Part shown: positions 43,232 to 55,415 of the stretch, piece after piece
Layout of the letters: each line of letters starts with the position of its first letter
Position numbering within the stretch: position 1 is the stretch's first letter
Assembly: GCF_007097395.1 (NCBI RefSeq)
Contig: NZ_VKDC01000031.1
Span: 1-64,000, forward strand
Reading direction: 5' to 3'
DNA: 64,000 bases
DNA from: Fulvivirga sp. M361
Lineage (GTDB): Bacteria; Bacteroidota; Bacteroidia; Cytophagales; Cyclobacteriaceae
Notes under the pieces: model-generated
The model's database searches: none
Told to the model about the DNA's origin: nothing
Seen by the model: the letters and a program-made list of their open reading frames with translations, nothing else
Made by a program: the position numbers and the translations under genes

Positions 43232-46183
43232 ATGACACGATCGAAGGTGATTAGATTTTCTTTTTTTATCCTTTTCGGATTTTTGTCTTTACAACAGGCA
43301 CAGGCTACTCACCTCAGGGCTGGTGAGATAGTGGTTCGAAGATTAGGGGGTTTGGAGGTAGAAGTGACTATCATTGTGTTCACTGATTCGGAGCCGGGCA
43401 TTACTGCTCTTTTCGGTGATGGCCAGCTCTCTTTTGGCGAAGTGGGCGATCGCGACGAGTTCAGGCTGCCGTCACAGCTGGCCAACGGGTTTGCTTACAC
43501 GGCTACCCCGGAGGGCACCATCCTCAGCCAAGAACCTATTGATGTGAGCAATCTGGGAGAAAATGTCTCTCAGATCACATATACAGTGAAATGGCTCTAT
43601 GGGTCAGTAGGTAATTACCTTATTACCTACACCGAAGCAAACAGAAATGACGACATTCAGAATATTCCTGATGATATCCCTTTCCATATTGAAACGGAAG
43701 TTGTGTTTGATAATTCGATCGGTATTAACAATTCCCCTGTTTTTTTGATCCCTCCCATTGACAGAGCATGTTCAGGCGTTGCTTTTTTCCATAATGCAGG
43801 TGCTTTTAGTCCTGATGTAGCCGCAGGGCATCGTGATAGCCTGGCGTATGAACTGGTCGTACCTAAAATGTCTTTAAATGCCAACGCAGCAGGTCATATT
43901 GAGGTCATAAACCCGGGTTTCTATTCCAACTTCAACCAGGGAAACGAGGATCGCAACGGTCCACCGGACATCACCATTGACCCTATTACAGGGGAGATCA
44001 AATGGGACTCTCCCGGGTTCGTTGGTGAATATACGATAGCTTTTGTGGTGAAAAAATATCGGTTTGTCACGGTTGGAACGTTTTCGGAATGGGTCCCGAC
44101 CGGGTTTGTCAGAAGAGATATGCAGATCGAAGTAGAAGACTGTGACAATGAACGACCGGAAGTACAGGCACCGGAAGATATCTGCGTTGTAGCCGGTACT
44201 ACATTGAATGAACTCATCACAAGCTCTGATCCTGATGGGGACGATGTAATGATAGAAGCGGCTTCCGAACTTTTTGAAAACGGTTCCGGGGCGTCGGTAG
44301 ACCGTGACGGGTTACGGCAACCTAACCCGGGGTTTATGAACTTTCTCTGGACCACTGAGTGCCTTGATGTAAGAAGAGCACCTTACAGTGTCATCTTTAA
44401 AACTTCTGATTTCCCGGATAATGGGCCCAGTTTAGTAAGTTTTGATGATTGGAACATTACAGTCATTGGTCCTGAGCCGGAATGGAATTCTATTCAACCC
44501 ATGGGGCAAGGACTGCAGTTACAGTGGGACAGCTACGAATGTCAAAGTGCCGACGCCATACAGATATGGCGCCGGGTGGATTCTAACCCTTATACACCTG
44601 ATGAGTGTGAAATTGGGATCAGGGAAGATGCTGGTTACGAACTACTTACCACCGTACCACAGTCAGCTACCTCCTATGAGGACAATGATCTGATTCCCGG
44701 GGCTAAATTATGCTATCGCCTCGTAGCCACTTTCTCTGACGAGTCTGGCGAGTTCCCTGGCCAAGTATCCGATGAAATTTGCTTTGAGTTCGTACCGGCA
44801 GAAACCCCTGTGATCACTCATGTATCAGTGCAACGAACAGATGACACAGACGGTGAAATGGTAGTAGCCTGGCATGCACCCCTGGATTCAGGTACATTGA
44901 CTCCACCCTTCACCTATCGCATTGAACGGGCAGATGGCTTCAGCGGAGATGTAAACCTGGTCACAGTAGGTGAGATCGAGGTACCCGATAGTGATCCGAC
45001 TATCGACAGTATAGGCTTTGTGGACACAGGCTTAAACACACTCGACAATGTCTATAATTATCGCGTTACATTAATTGACCCCGGAAGTACTACAGATGAC
45101 CTTGTTTCTGAAGTAGCTTCCAGTGTCCGTTTGGAGGCAACACCGGAAATAGGCCAAATACGCCTGACATGGAGTGCTGATGTCCCCTGGTCTAATGTCG
45201 TTATAAATCCTCCGAACATATTCCACGAAATTTTCAGGAGGCGTGAAAATGAACCAGAAAGTCAGATGCAGCGTATCGCGACCATAGATACCAGTCAATC
45301 AGGATTTGAATATCTTGATAATAACAACCTGGAACCCGACCAGGTCTATTGCTACCGGGTACTAACAAAAGGCACCTATGGAAACCCTGAAATACAGACG
45401 GGTTTAAGACCGCTTTTAAACTTTTCCCAGGTTACCTGCTCGCAACCTGCCGATGATACCCCTCCTTGTGCCCCGATATTAACAGTCGATGGCCCGGATT
45501 GTGATGATTTTCTGGCTAGAAACACCTGTAGTTTTAATGATTTCTCCAATGAATTGACCTGGACTACGGACTTCAGTGGGGATGCCTGCCAAAACGACAT
45601 CAGGTATTACGTGATATATTACGCTCAAACCACTGAAAGTGAGTTTAGGGCCATTGACTCTGTAGCTACGGAAAGCTTTATTCACGAAGACCTCCCCTCT
45701 TTTAAAGGGTGCTATAAAATACAGGCCGTGGACCGTTCCGGCAATAGAGGTGAATTCAGTAATACGATATGCGTGGATAACTGTCCCTACTATGAACTAC
45801 CCAACGTATTCACACCGAATGGCGACCAGTGCAATGAGCTGTTCCAGGCCTATAATGACATAGGCACGCTTGGTGCAGACGGTCAGTTTACAGGAGACTG
45901 TGGTCGTATTGAAGTGGAAAAATGTGCTCGTTTTGTACTGGGTGTAGAATTTCAAGTATTCAATCGCTGGGGAAGACCAGTGTTCTCTTACTCCGCCAGA
46001 TCAAGGACTGAACCGGCCATCGCAGGTCTGAGTCCGATCCTTATCAACTGGGACGGACGCGGTGACAATGGCAATTTATTAGCCTCTGGCACGTATTACT
46101 ACCTGGCTAAAGTCACCTTTGATACGGTTGATCCTCAAAATGCTGTTCAGGATATTAAGGGTTGGGTACAGCTAATACGATGA
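43232..46183 (+). CDS. Large exported protein with gliding-motility/T9SS C-terminal domain
   Basis: 983 residues. Signal peptide about 1-25 (QQAQA), mature start THLRAGEIVVRR as in many Bacteroidota surface proteins. Several immunoglobulin/fibronectin-like beta domains follow, with cysteine pairs. The end (YYELPNVFTPNGDQCNELFQ ... FNRWGRPVF ... WDGRGDNGNLLASGTYYYLA) is the gliding-motility-associated C-terminal domain (CHU_C type) recognised by the type IX secretion system. Likely a surface-anchored adhesin or structural protein. Monocistronic and convergent with the methyltransferase gene. Confidence 0.92.
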   Translation: MTRSKVIRFSFFILFGFLSLQQAQATHLRAGEIVVRRLGGLEVEVTIIVFTDSEPGITALFGDGQLSFGEVGDRDEFRLPSQLANGFAYTATPEGTILSQEPIDVSNLGENVSQITYTVKWLYGSVGNYLITYTEANRNDDIQNIPDDIPFHIETEVVFDNSIGINNSPVFLIPPIDRACSGVAFFHNAGAFSPDVAAGHRDSLAYELVVPKMSLNANAAGHIEVINPGFYSNFNQGNEDRNGPPDITIDPITGEIKWDSPGFVGEYTIAFVVKKYRFVTVGTFSEWVPTGFVRRDMQIEVEDCDNERPEVQAPEDICVVAGTTLNELITSSDPDGDDVMIEAASELFENGSGASVDRDGLRQPNPGFMNFLWTTECLDVRRAPYSVIFKTSDFPDNGPSLVSFDDWNITVIGPEPEWNSIQPMGQGLQLQWDSYECQSADAIQIWRRVDSNPYTPDECEIGIREDAGYELLTTVPQSATSYEDNDLIPGAKLCYRLVATFSDESGEFPGQVSDEICFEFVPAETPVITHVSVQRTDDTDGEMVVAWHAPLDSGTLTPPFTYRIERADGFSGDVNLVTVGEIEVPDSDPTIDSIGFVDTGLNTLDNVYNYRVTLIDPGSTTDDLVSEVASSVRLEATPEIGQIRLTWSADVPWSNVVINPPNIFHEIFRRRENEPESQMQRIATIDTSQSGFEYLDNNNLEPDQVYCYRVLTKGTYGNPEIQTGLRPLLNFSQVTCSQPADDTPPCAPILTVDGPDCDDFLARNTCSFNDFSNELTWTTDFSGDACQNDIRYYVIYYAQTTESEFRAIDSVATESFIHEDLPSFKGCYKIQAVDRSGNRGEFSNTICVDNCPYYELPNVFTPNGDQCNELFQAYNDIGTLGADGQFTGDCGRIEVEKCARFVLGVEFQVFNRWGRPVFSYSARSRTEPAIAGLSPILINWDGRGDNGNLLASGTYYYLAKVTFDTVDPQNAVQDIKGWVQLIR

Positions 46184-46206
46184 TATTATCTGCTACTTGT
46201 TAAGAG

Positions 46207-47214
46207 TTAAACCTCCAGGGATTCACTCTTCAAAGCCCTCGGGGCATATTTCTTAGCTGTTTCAGCAATAGCCGTAATATGTTCCGGTGTAGTACCACAA
46301 CACCCTCCAATGATATTGATAAGACCTTCTTTCAGAAATACCTCAATTTGTTCTGCCATATCATCCGGAGTTTGATCGTATTGTCCGAATTCATTGGGCA
46401 GTCCTGCATTGGGATGCGCACTCACAAAGAAACCGGCTTCTTTATTCAGTACCTGAAGGTAGGGCCTTAACTCTTTGGCTCCAAGTGCACAGTTCAGCCC
46501 AATACTGAGCAATGGCATGTGTTCCAACGATATCAAAAATGCCTGGGTGGTTTGTCCTGAAAGCGTACGACCACTGGCATCGGTTATGGTACCGGATACC
46601 ATTATAGGCAATTTCATCCCCTTCTCTTCAAGCAATTCATCAATGGCAAACAATGCTGCTTTGGCATTTAAGGTATCAAATACGGTTTCCACCAGGAACA
46701 TATCCACACCACCTTCCAGCAACGCCGTTGCCTGTTCTTTGTAGGCTGTTACCAGCTCTTCAAAGCTAATGGCCCTATAGCCAGGGTTATTCACGTCTGG
46801 TGACAGAGAGGCTGTTCGGTTGGTAGGCCCTATGGAACCCGCTACAAAACGAGGCTTATGAGGCTCTTTGGTCGTAAACTCATCAGCTGCCTCCCGGGCT
46901 ATTTTAGCAGACTCATAATTTATATCGTAAACTGCATCTTCCAGATGATAATCGGCCTGGGCAATAGTGGTGCCACTAAACGTATTTGTTTCGGCAATAT
47001 CTGCGCCTGCCTCAAAATAAGCCGCATGAATGTCCTTAATAATATCCGGGCGTGTAATGGAAAGTAGGTCATTATTTCCTTTTAACGGATGCTTATGGTC
47101 CTTAAACCGTTCCCCTCGAAAATCTTTTTCTTCTAATGTATAACGTTGGATCATGGTGCCCATAGCTCCGTCCAATACCAGTATTTTCTCCTTAAGTATA
47201 TCTTCTATTTCCAT
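46207..47214 (-). CDS. Homocysteine S-methyltransferase domain protein (MetH N-terminal module)
   Basis: 335 residues matching only the first (Hcy-binding) domain of cobalamin-dependent methionine synthase: [31 protein letters not shown] and [11 protein letters not shown]. The Cys in GLNC and the Cys pair in GGCCG bind the catalytic zinc that activates homocysteine. The folate, cobalamin and activation modules are absent, so it either works with a separate MetH subunit, as in split Bacteroidota enzymes, or uses another methyl donor. No partner lies next to it. Confidence 0.88.
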   Translation of the reverse strand: MEIEDILKEKILVLDGAMGTMIQRYTLEEKDFRGERFKDHKHPLKGNNDLLSITRPDIIKDIHAAYFEAGADIAETNTFSGTTIAQADYHLEDAVYDINYESAKIAREAADEFTTKEPHKPRFVAGSIGPTNRTASLSPDVNNPGYRAISFEELVTAYKEQATALLEGGVDMFLVETVFDTLNAKAALFAIDELLEEKGMKLPIMVSGTITDASGRTLSGQTTQAFLISLEHMPLLSIGLNCALGAKELRPYLQVLNKEAGFFVSAHPNAGLPNEFGQYDQTPDDMAEQIEVFLKEGLINIIGGCCGTTPEHITAIAETAKKYAPRALKSESLEV

Positions 47215-47397
47215 CTTTCAATGATTTTAAGTCTTATCTTACCCTGTCTCAATTGATCTTCAGATATGTTTACTGCTCCTATTAATCCCTTCATGACCAA
47301 CCAATATTAAATACGAACATAAAATTGAAAAGAATAATCTTAAAACGAGGCAACATTTTTTATTTATTGTTATCTCTGCACCTAAAAATAGGTTCCA

Positions 47398-48291
47398 TTG
47401 AAATTAGCAGCAATAGACATAGGCTCTAATGCCATTCGGCTACAGGTTACAACTGCCATCCACTCAGATGATAAATTAAACTTCAAAAAACTTGAATATG
47501 TACGTTTTCCTTTGCGGTTGGGTAAAGACGTATTCAGCACAGGTTCAATAAGCGATACCAAGGCAGAAAAGTTCAAAAAACTCATGCATGCCTTTAAACT
47601 GCTGATCGACCTTTACGAAGTAGACGATTATATGGCCTGTGCCACTTCAGCAATGCGCGAGGCTGATAATGGTCGTAGTATCGTAAAGGAAGTACTCAAT
47701 GATATCGGACTTACCATTGATATTATCGGTGGAGCTAAAGAGGCACGTTTGATCCATACAGCCATCAGCAAGTTCCTGGATAATAGTCGAAACTACCTGC
47801 ACATAGACGTAGGTGGCGGAAGTACGGAATTGAATATATTTTCTGATGGAAAGAAATCTGTCGCCCGGTCTTTTAAGATAGGTTCCGTAAGAAGACTGGA
47901 ACACCATGATTCCCCGGACATATGGAATGAAATGGAAGCATGGGTTTTGGAAAAGTCAAAAGAGTATGAAGGACGGATCACTGCAGTAGGCACCGGTGGG
48001 AACATTAATAAAATATTTGATCTAAGTCAAAAGCCGGTCCATGAAAAAATGACGTTGGATGAAGTTATTGACGTGCAGAAAAAGGTAAAAGCACTGTCTT
48101 ATGAAGAGCGCATCGCCAGGTTACAACTTAATCCGGACAGAGCTGATGTGATCATTCCGGCATCTGAAATATACCTGGAAGTCATGAAATGGGCCAAAGC
48201 AGATAGCATCATTGTTCCGGATGTAGGACTAAAAGATGGTATGATGCAAGCGTTGTATGACCGGAATACAGGACCTGACTCTCAAAACTAA
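47398..48291 (+). CDS. Ppx/GppA exopolyphosphatase-family protein
   Basis: 297 residues, the compact single Ppx-GppA domain form. KLAAIDIGSNAIRLQVTTA and LHIDVGGGSTELNIFSDGKK are the two phosphate-binding loops of the ASKHA fold, and TAVGTGGNINKIFDL the third. The start is TTG 47398, because KLAAIDIGSN follows at once and no ATG lies upstream in frame at a usual distance. Family members hydrolyse polyphosphate or pppGpp. The C-terminal domain of long Ppx enzymes is missing. Confidence 0.88.
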   Translation: MKLAAIDIGSNAIRLQVTTAIHSDDKLNFKKLEYVRFPLRLGKDVFSTGSISDTKAEKFKKLMHAFKLLIDLYEVDDYMACATSAMREADNGRSIVKEVLNDIGLTIDIIGGAKEARLIHTAISKFLDNSRNYLHIDVGGGSTELNIFSDGKKSVARSFKIGSVRRLEHHDSPDIWNEMEAWVLEKSKEYEGRITAVGTGGNINKIFDLSQKPVHEKMTLDEVIDVQKKVKALSYEERIARLQLNPDRADVIIPASEIYLEVMKWAKADSIIVPDVGLKDGMMQALYDRNTGPDSQN

Positions 48292-48318
48292 TACTCACCT
48301 TCTGCTGTCCTTTACCTA

Positions 48319-49302
48319 TTAAAGTACTAATAAAACAAATACATTTTCACCAGCATTAAACGCTCCGACCTCGGTGCGAGCAATGACGGTCTCTCCCTCC
48401 AGTTGAACCTCTACATCATCAAAACTGCCATAGTAGGCCCTTTGTAGTACCTTGCCTTTTACAGAGTTCTCTACTTGACTTTTTGAGACTTTCAACTGCT
48501 CAGGCCGCACAATGATCTGGTCTCCTCTCTTTTTGCGAACATCTATACCGTTGACAGACCATCTGTCCGTAATTATACGGTTAAACCGGCCAAATAAACC
48601 GGCTACATAAGGACCCCTCGGCATTTGATACAAATATTCCGGGCTTCCGGATTGTATCTCCTGGCCATTTTTCAACACAATGATCCTATCTGCCCATGAA
48701 AGTGTATCTCTTGGATCATGAGAAACTAAAACACAAGTGACCCCTAAATCATCTACCACATTGTCGATGACTGCTTTGATAGTTTCTTTATGCATAGCGT
48801 CAAGATTAGAGAAAGGTTCATCCAACAGTAATAATTGTGGAGAACGTGTTAGCAGCCAGGCAAGGAAAACACGCTGCTTCTCCCCTCCAGACAAACTTCG
48901 GGTATCTCTTTGTAACAAATGACTGATCTTGCAGGCTTCATATATTTTAGACGCATCTTCAGATGAAATCCAATACAGATCAGTCAGAATTTTTTCTACT
49001 CTTGTGAACTTAGGCAACTCAAAGTGTTGCGATAAATAGCCTATAGCTTCATGACCGGGAATCAGTTTTTCTCCCGGACCTTCAAGGTGCTGATCGTTAA
49101 AGCGTATCTCGCCGTTGCTTAATGATTCCAAGCCCGCCATAGCACGCAAGAGGGTGGACTTACCTGATCCGGTTTCACCCACTATAGCTACTTTTTCACA
49201 TAAACCTATTGCCAAACTAAGGGATTCAACAACAAGGTTATTTTCCTCATATTGAAGAGAAACATTTAATAATTCAATAAGTGGTGCATTACCCTCTGCC
49301 AT
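48319..49302 (-). CDS. ABC transporter ATP-binding protein
   Basis: 327 residues. Walker A GETGSGKST, signature LSGGEKQRVFLAWLL, Walker B LLLLDEPFSNLD, H-loop VSHDP. The C-terminal ~90 residues (IIVRPEQLKVSKSQVENSVK, GKVLQRAYYGSFDDVEVQLE) form a TOBE-like regulatory domain as in Fe3+/polyamine/sulfate importers. No permease or binding protein is encoded nearby, so the partner is elsewhere. Substrate unknown. Confidence 0.88.
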   Translation of the reverse strand: MAEGNAPLIELLNVSLQYEENNLVVESLSLAIGLCEKVAIVGETGSGKSTLLRAMAGLESLSNGEIRFNDQHLEGPGEKLIPGHEAIGYLSQHFELPKFTRVEKILTDLYWISSEDASKIYEACKISHLLQRDTRSLSGGEKQRVFLAWLLTRSPQLLLLDEPFSNLDAMHKETIKAVIDNVVDDLGVTCVLVSHDPRDTLSWADRIIVLKNGQEIQSGSPEYLYQMPRGPYVAGLFGRFNRIITDRWSVNGIDVRKKRGDQIIVRPEQLKVSKSQVENSVKGKVLQRAYYGSFDDVEVQLEGETVIARTEVGAFNAGENVFVLLVL

Positions 49303-49463
49303 GCATTTTATTTCTTATTGAAAATGTAATTGATTTTTTCATATTAAAATACTATTTATCAATTAGTTACAATTGAAAAATAAAGCGATACTTTAATAAA
49401 GGATTGAAAAAAATCCCCTAGTGATTTTCGTCTGTTTCCGGAGTATTTAGCTGTATAAAAATG

Positions 49464-49490
49464 AAAGCCGTTCAACAATTGAACGGCTTT
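49464..49490. terminator. Intrinsic terminator after gyrB
   Basis: AAAGCCGTTCAA and TTGAACGGCTTT form a perfect 12-base stem around CAA, with A/T flanks. It lies 33 bases beyond the gyrB stop and also upstream of the ABC gene. Confidence 0.85.
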
Positions 49491-49522
49491 TGAATGCATA
49501 TTTTAAGAGGTAGTCATCTACC

Positions 49523-51493
<1,971 letters not shown>

Positions 51494-51724
51494 TCAAATA
51501 GCTTCAAATTTACACTATTTCGCGGTCTTTTTCATGTTAAAAACAGGGTTTATTACGAACCGTAACAGACTGAATAATACTCGTTAAAATACTATTGTTT
51601 AAAACTATAATCTAATTATAGTTATGTGTTTTAACAGATAACTCCTCCTGCTGACACACACCACAATTATTCACAAAATGTACTTATACATTTCGGAGTA
51701 TAAAACTCAATAAATAAGGGTCAT

Positions 51725-53236
51725 TTAAGCGCCTTGATGTTCGGCTCTGAGCAAGTCATTAATTGTTTTTACCGGGTTAAACGTGATCAACGGCACTTCT
51801 ACAAACAGCGTGATCCAGCCTGCCATAGAACCGTTCCACAAGCCCGGGAGCTCAAGTGCTTTCAAACGACGACCACTTTTGGACTTTTCCGTGATAAACC
51901 CGGTTTTAGGATCACGGTATTGAAGCAGGTCGAACTTATCATTTTTGTAGTTCTTAACGGAACAAACCAGATCGGTAGGGCTGAAATGCGTAGAATGTTT
52001 CAAATGAGACATGGCCATTTCATCATCTGGGTCAATTTGCGATGTCTCGGCTATCTGAAGGGAGAGTCTTCCACCCTCTCCTGCTACCCAAAACGGACCG
52101 CCGCCAGGCTCTCCGGTATTCTCCACTATTCCACAAGCACGGATCGGACGGTTCAGGGCATTATGAAGCAGGGTAGCTTTACTGGCCAGATCCCTGGTAG
52201 GATAGTCCTTGGGCAGATCAACCATTAACTCGGCAGTGAGGTAGTTTTCAATTACCTTTACCAGGCTCTCATCTGCACCTGCGTCCAGCTGACTTAAATA
52301 GTCGAATACCTGATTTCTGACCGAAAGTAAAAGACCGGCAAGTGCTTTCTTAAAACGGATTGTTTCTTCTTTGAGATGGTCCGGAACTACATTGTCAATA
52401 TTTTTGATAAATATTATATCCGCATTTATATCATTAAGGTTTTCCAGCAATGCTCCATGTCCGGCCGGTCTAAACAATATTTGGCCATCATCATTATAGA
52501 AAGGCTCATTGTTCATGGTAACAGCAATGGTATCGGTAGACTTTTTTTGTTGTGAAAAGCTGACTTCAAAGGTGTTGTCAGAAAAATCACTCTTAGCTTC
52601 TTCTACATGCGCTTCAAATGCTTTTTGATGCTCCGGAGATACGGTAAAGTGTAAACGTATCTTATCTTCCGAACCCCGTGCGTATTCCACCCCTTCCTTA
52701 AAATGCTCCTGAACCGGGGTCCGTACGAAACTTCCATAGTTATGAAATTGTAATAAGGCCTTGGGAAGCTGTCCGTAGTTCAACCCATCCTCAGTTAACA
52801 ACGCCTTAACAATGCTATGGTACCTTCCTTCTGACCTCGCTTCAGCCAATGAATCACCATTTTCTTCCATAGCCTTTTCCAGGGATTTCACAAAAGCAAA
52901 ATGATCTAATCCATTAATAAACTTTTGGATAAAGTCGGAAGAAGCCCCTTTACTTTCATCTTCCTCCAGGTATTCAAAAAGCAACTTGAACATACGACTG
53001 GCTGCGCCACTGGCGGGCACGAACTTCAATGCCTGTAGCGTAGGTAAGCTTTTTTCATACAGACTCATAAAACCCTGTATATCAGTAGATTCCAACTTTC
53101 TTATTCCATCACCAATAGAAGCAGAACGTACAATGCTAAGAAATGGAAAACCGGTCTTAAAATATTCCAGTTGTTCTTTTACTGTAGCGACATCTGCGCC
53201 TGCTTTTTTCAATTCTTCTATAAATGATGCTTCCAT
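51725..53236 (-). CDS. DUF4301 family protein
   Basis: 503 residues, cytoplasmic (no signal or membrane segment). KFVPASGAASRMFKLLFEYL, RPAGHGALLENLNDINADII (KNIDNVVPDHL) and the C-terminal ELPGLWNGSMAGWITLFVEV, PLITFNPVKTINDLLR match the Bacteroidota DUF4301 family. The GAASRM and GHGALLENL segments resemble sugar-nucleotidyltransferase loops, so a nucleotide-binding enzyme is possible. No activity is established. Monocistronic. Confidence 0.85.
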   Translation of the reverse strand: MEASFIEELKKAGADVATVKEQLEYFKTGFPFLSIVRSASIGDGIRKLESTDIQGFMSLYEKSLPTLQALKFVPASGAASRMFKLLFEYLEEDESKGASSDFIQKFINGLDHFAFVKSLEKAMEENGDSLAEARSEGRYHSIVKALLTEDGLNYGQLPKALLQFHNYGSFVRTPVQEHFKEGVEYARGSEDKIRLHFTVSPEHQKAFEAHVEEAKSDFSDNTFEVSFSQQKKSTDTIAVTMNNEPFYNDDGQILFRPAGHGALLENLNDINADIIFIKNIDNVVPDHLKEETIRFKKALAGLLLSVRNQVFDYLSQLDAGADESLVKVIENYLTAELMVDLPKDYPTRDLASKATLLHNALNRPIRACGIVENTGEPGGGPFWVAGEGGRLSLQIAETSQIDPDDEMAMSHLKHSTHFSPTDLVCSVKNYKNDKFDLLQYRDPKTGFITEKSKSGRRLKALELPGLWNGSMAGWITLFVEVPLITFNPVKTINDLLRAEHQGA

Positions 53237-53403
53237 TTTATTGAGTTATTTAACGATGAATCTTTTTATTAGATAATGACTTGAATTTCGACGTCAAATA
53301 TAGCCTTCAAAGAGAACGAAGCAATAGTATTTTAATGACTTTGATCCCAACAAGTGAAAATTAGTGTATACGGTAAGTAGCGGGGTTAAAACCGATCCGG
53401 GAA

Positions 53404-53769
53404 CTAATACGCACCCAATCTCAAAAGCACCAGGGTACAAGCTTCTTCCGTGTCTATGCCATGTTGATTTGCCAACACCCTGAACGTTTCATTTTCGGTA
53501 CCCGGGTTAAAAATGATGCGCTCAGGTTTTAAGCTCAAAATATAATCGTACCATGGGGCCTGATTCTGCGGCCCAAGGTAGAGTGTAACCGTATCGACAC
53601 CCTTTACTTCAGGCTTTTGCCTTATATCCATAATTTCCACTCCTGAAACTTCACCCTTTTTAATGCCTAACGGCACAATTTCATGACCTTTAGCGGTAAG
53701 CATGTCAGCGGCAAAGTAGGCGTAACGTGATGGGTTGGTTGTGGCCCCTATAATGGCAGTTTTTTTCAT
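53404..53769 (-). CDS. CoA-binding-domain protein
   Basis: 121 residues from ATG 53769 (MKKTAIIGATTNPSRYAYFA). The open frame continues 31 codons upstream, into the preceding gene, but does not look like the domain. A Rossmann-type CoA-binding fold: IIGATTNPSRYA loop, VEIMDIRQKPEVKGVDTVTL, and IIFNPGTENETFRVLANQHG. Role unknown; perhaps CoA or acyl-CoA sensing. It follows the FAD oxidoreductase gene by 41 bases on the same strand. Confidence 0.85.
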   Translation of the reverse strand: MKKTAIIGATTNPSRYAYFAADMLTAKGHEIVPLGIKKGEVSGVEIMDIRQKPEVKGVDTVTLYLGPQNQAPWYDYILSLKPERIIFNPGTENETFRVLANQHGIDTEEACTLVLLRLGAY

Positions 53770-53810
53770 AGCTGGGAAATTTACAAAAGACAGAACATCA
53801 GATTCGGCAT

Positions 53811-55397
53811 CTATGGCACAATTACTTTGTTGAAGTACTTCATGGCCAAGGCTTCCGCACAACGCTCTCCATCCATGGCAGCAGATACAATGCCCCCGGC
53901 ATACCCTGCTCCTTCTCCACAGGGATAAAATCTTTGAAAGTCAACATGTTCGAGGGTTTCTTTGTTCCTTGGGATACGTACCGGTGACGAAGTTCTGCTC
54001 TCTACGCCTACGATCTGGGCCTCGTTAGAAAAGTAGCCTTTCATTTTTCTGCCAAATGCCTCAAAACCTAATTTCAATCTTTCTGCAACGAAAGGCGGCA
54101 ATATGTCATCCATAGCAACGGACGTCAGGCCCGGCTGATAAGATGTCGGTGGGAGATTAGAAGATACCTTTGCTCTTGTAAAGTCAACAAGGCGTTGAGC
54201 AGGAGCTAGTTGCCCACCACCAGCCATCATACATGCTTTTTTTTCTATGGCTGACTGAAAATGCATGGCAGCCAGCGGGCCGTATTCAGTATAGTCCGGG
54301 ATATCTGTCATTTCTACTGCTACCACTATTCCGGAATTAGCATATTTAGAGTTTCTGCGGGAAGGGCTCATGCCATTCACCACCACTTCACCAGGTGCAG
54401 TAGCAGAAGGTACGATAAACCCTCCGGGGCACATACAAAATGAAAAGACCCCTCTCGCTTGCCCTTCATACATTACCTGGTGAACCAGGGAATAGGATGA
54501 GGCAGGCAAATACTCACCACGGCCATTATCACAATGGTATTGGATGTTGTCAATAAGCTCTTGCGGGTGCTCTACACGAACCCCCAGAGCAAAAGGCTTA
54601 GCTTCAATAGTAATTTTCTTCTTAGGCAACAATTCAAATATGTCACGGGCCGAGTGACCGGTAGCTAAAATTACCGCTTCACCCTTCAGCTTTTCTCCAC
54701 ATTCGAGTATTACCCCTGAAATCTCATCACCGGTTACCACAAAGTCTGTCACTTTTGTATCAAAATGTACTTCACCTCCTGCCGCAAGAATACTCTCTCT
54801 CATGGCGGCCACTATACCCGGCAGCTTATTCGTACCAATATGCGGATGTGCTTCGTAAAGTATGTCTTCCCTGGCACCATGTGATACCAATACCTCCAGT
54901 ATGCCTAATATATCGCCTCTCTTCTTTGACCTTGTATATAACTTACCATCCGAATAGGTACCAGCGCCACCTTCACCAAAACAGTAGTTGGATTCAGGAT
55001 TAACAATATGATGCTTATTAATGGCAGCAAGATCTCGTCGCCGGGAACGCACATCTTTTCCTCTTTCCAGTATTATGGGCTTAATCCCTAGTGCTATAAG
55101 ACGTAGCGCAGCAAACAAGCCAGCGGGTCCGGCGCCAACTATAATGACCGAATTAGCCCGGGTTACATCCCGGGTAGGCTGCCTATAACGGATAAGTGAA
55201 GGTGCCGGACTATTTTTTTCATAAATCTCTACCTGTACATTAACCTTTACCGCTTTTCTCCTGGCATCAATGGACCGTTTTACAATTCTATAACTATCAG
55301 AAATATCGACCTTGAACTTTTGACGAACCAGTGTATCAAAGCGGGATTCATCAAAGGCATCTTCAGGCCTCAAAGTAAGATCATATCTCTTTTTCAA
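53811..55397 (-). CDS. NAD(P)/FAD-dependent oxidoreductase (COG2509-like)
   Basis: 528 residues. FAD-binding GxGxxG in SVIIVGAGPAGLFAALRLIA at about 85-100, after an N-terminal domain (YDLTLRPEDAFDESRFDTLV) typical of this FAD-dependent family. Middle GEGGAGTYSDGKLYTRSKKR. C-terminal FYPCGEGAGYAGGIVSAAMD-GERCAEA. The reaction is unknown. Homologues are annotated as FAD-dependent dehydrogenases of uncertain substrate. Upstream member of a pair with the CoA-binding gene. Confidence 0.88.
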   Translation of the reverse strand: MKKRYDLTLRPEDAFDESRFDTLVRQKFKVDISDSYRIVKRSIDARRKAVKVNVQVEIYEKNSPAPSLIRYRQPTRDVTRANSVIIVGAGPAGLFAALRLIALGIKPIILERGKDVRSRRRDLAAINKHHIVNPESNYCFGEGGAGTYSDGKLYTRSKKRGDILGILEVLVSHGAREDILYEAHPHIGTNKLPGIVAAMRESILAAGGEVHFDTKVTDFVVTGDEISGVILECGEKLKGEAVILATGHSARDIFELLPKKKITIEAKPFALGVRVEHPQELIDNIQYHCDNGRGEYLPASSYSLVHQVMYEGQARGVFSFCMCPGGFIVPSATAPGEVVVNGMSPSRRNSKYANSGIVVAVEMTDIPDYTEYGPLAAMHFQSAIEKKACMMAGGGQLAPAQRLVDFTRAKVSSNLPPTSYQPGLTSVAMDDILPPFVAERLKLGFEAFGRKMKGYFSNEAQIVGVESRTSSPVRIPRNKETLEHVDFQRFYPCGEGAGYAGGIVSAAMDGERCAEALAMKYFNKVIVP

Positions 55398-55415
55398 TGG
55401 AATGGTGTGTTCATA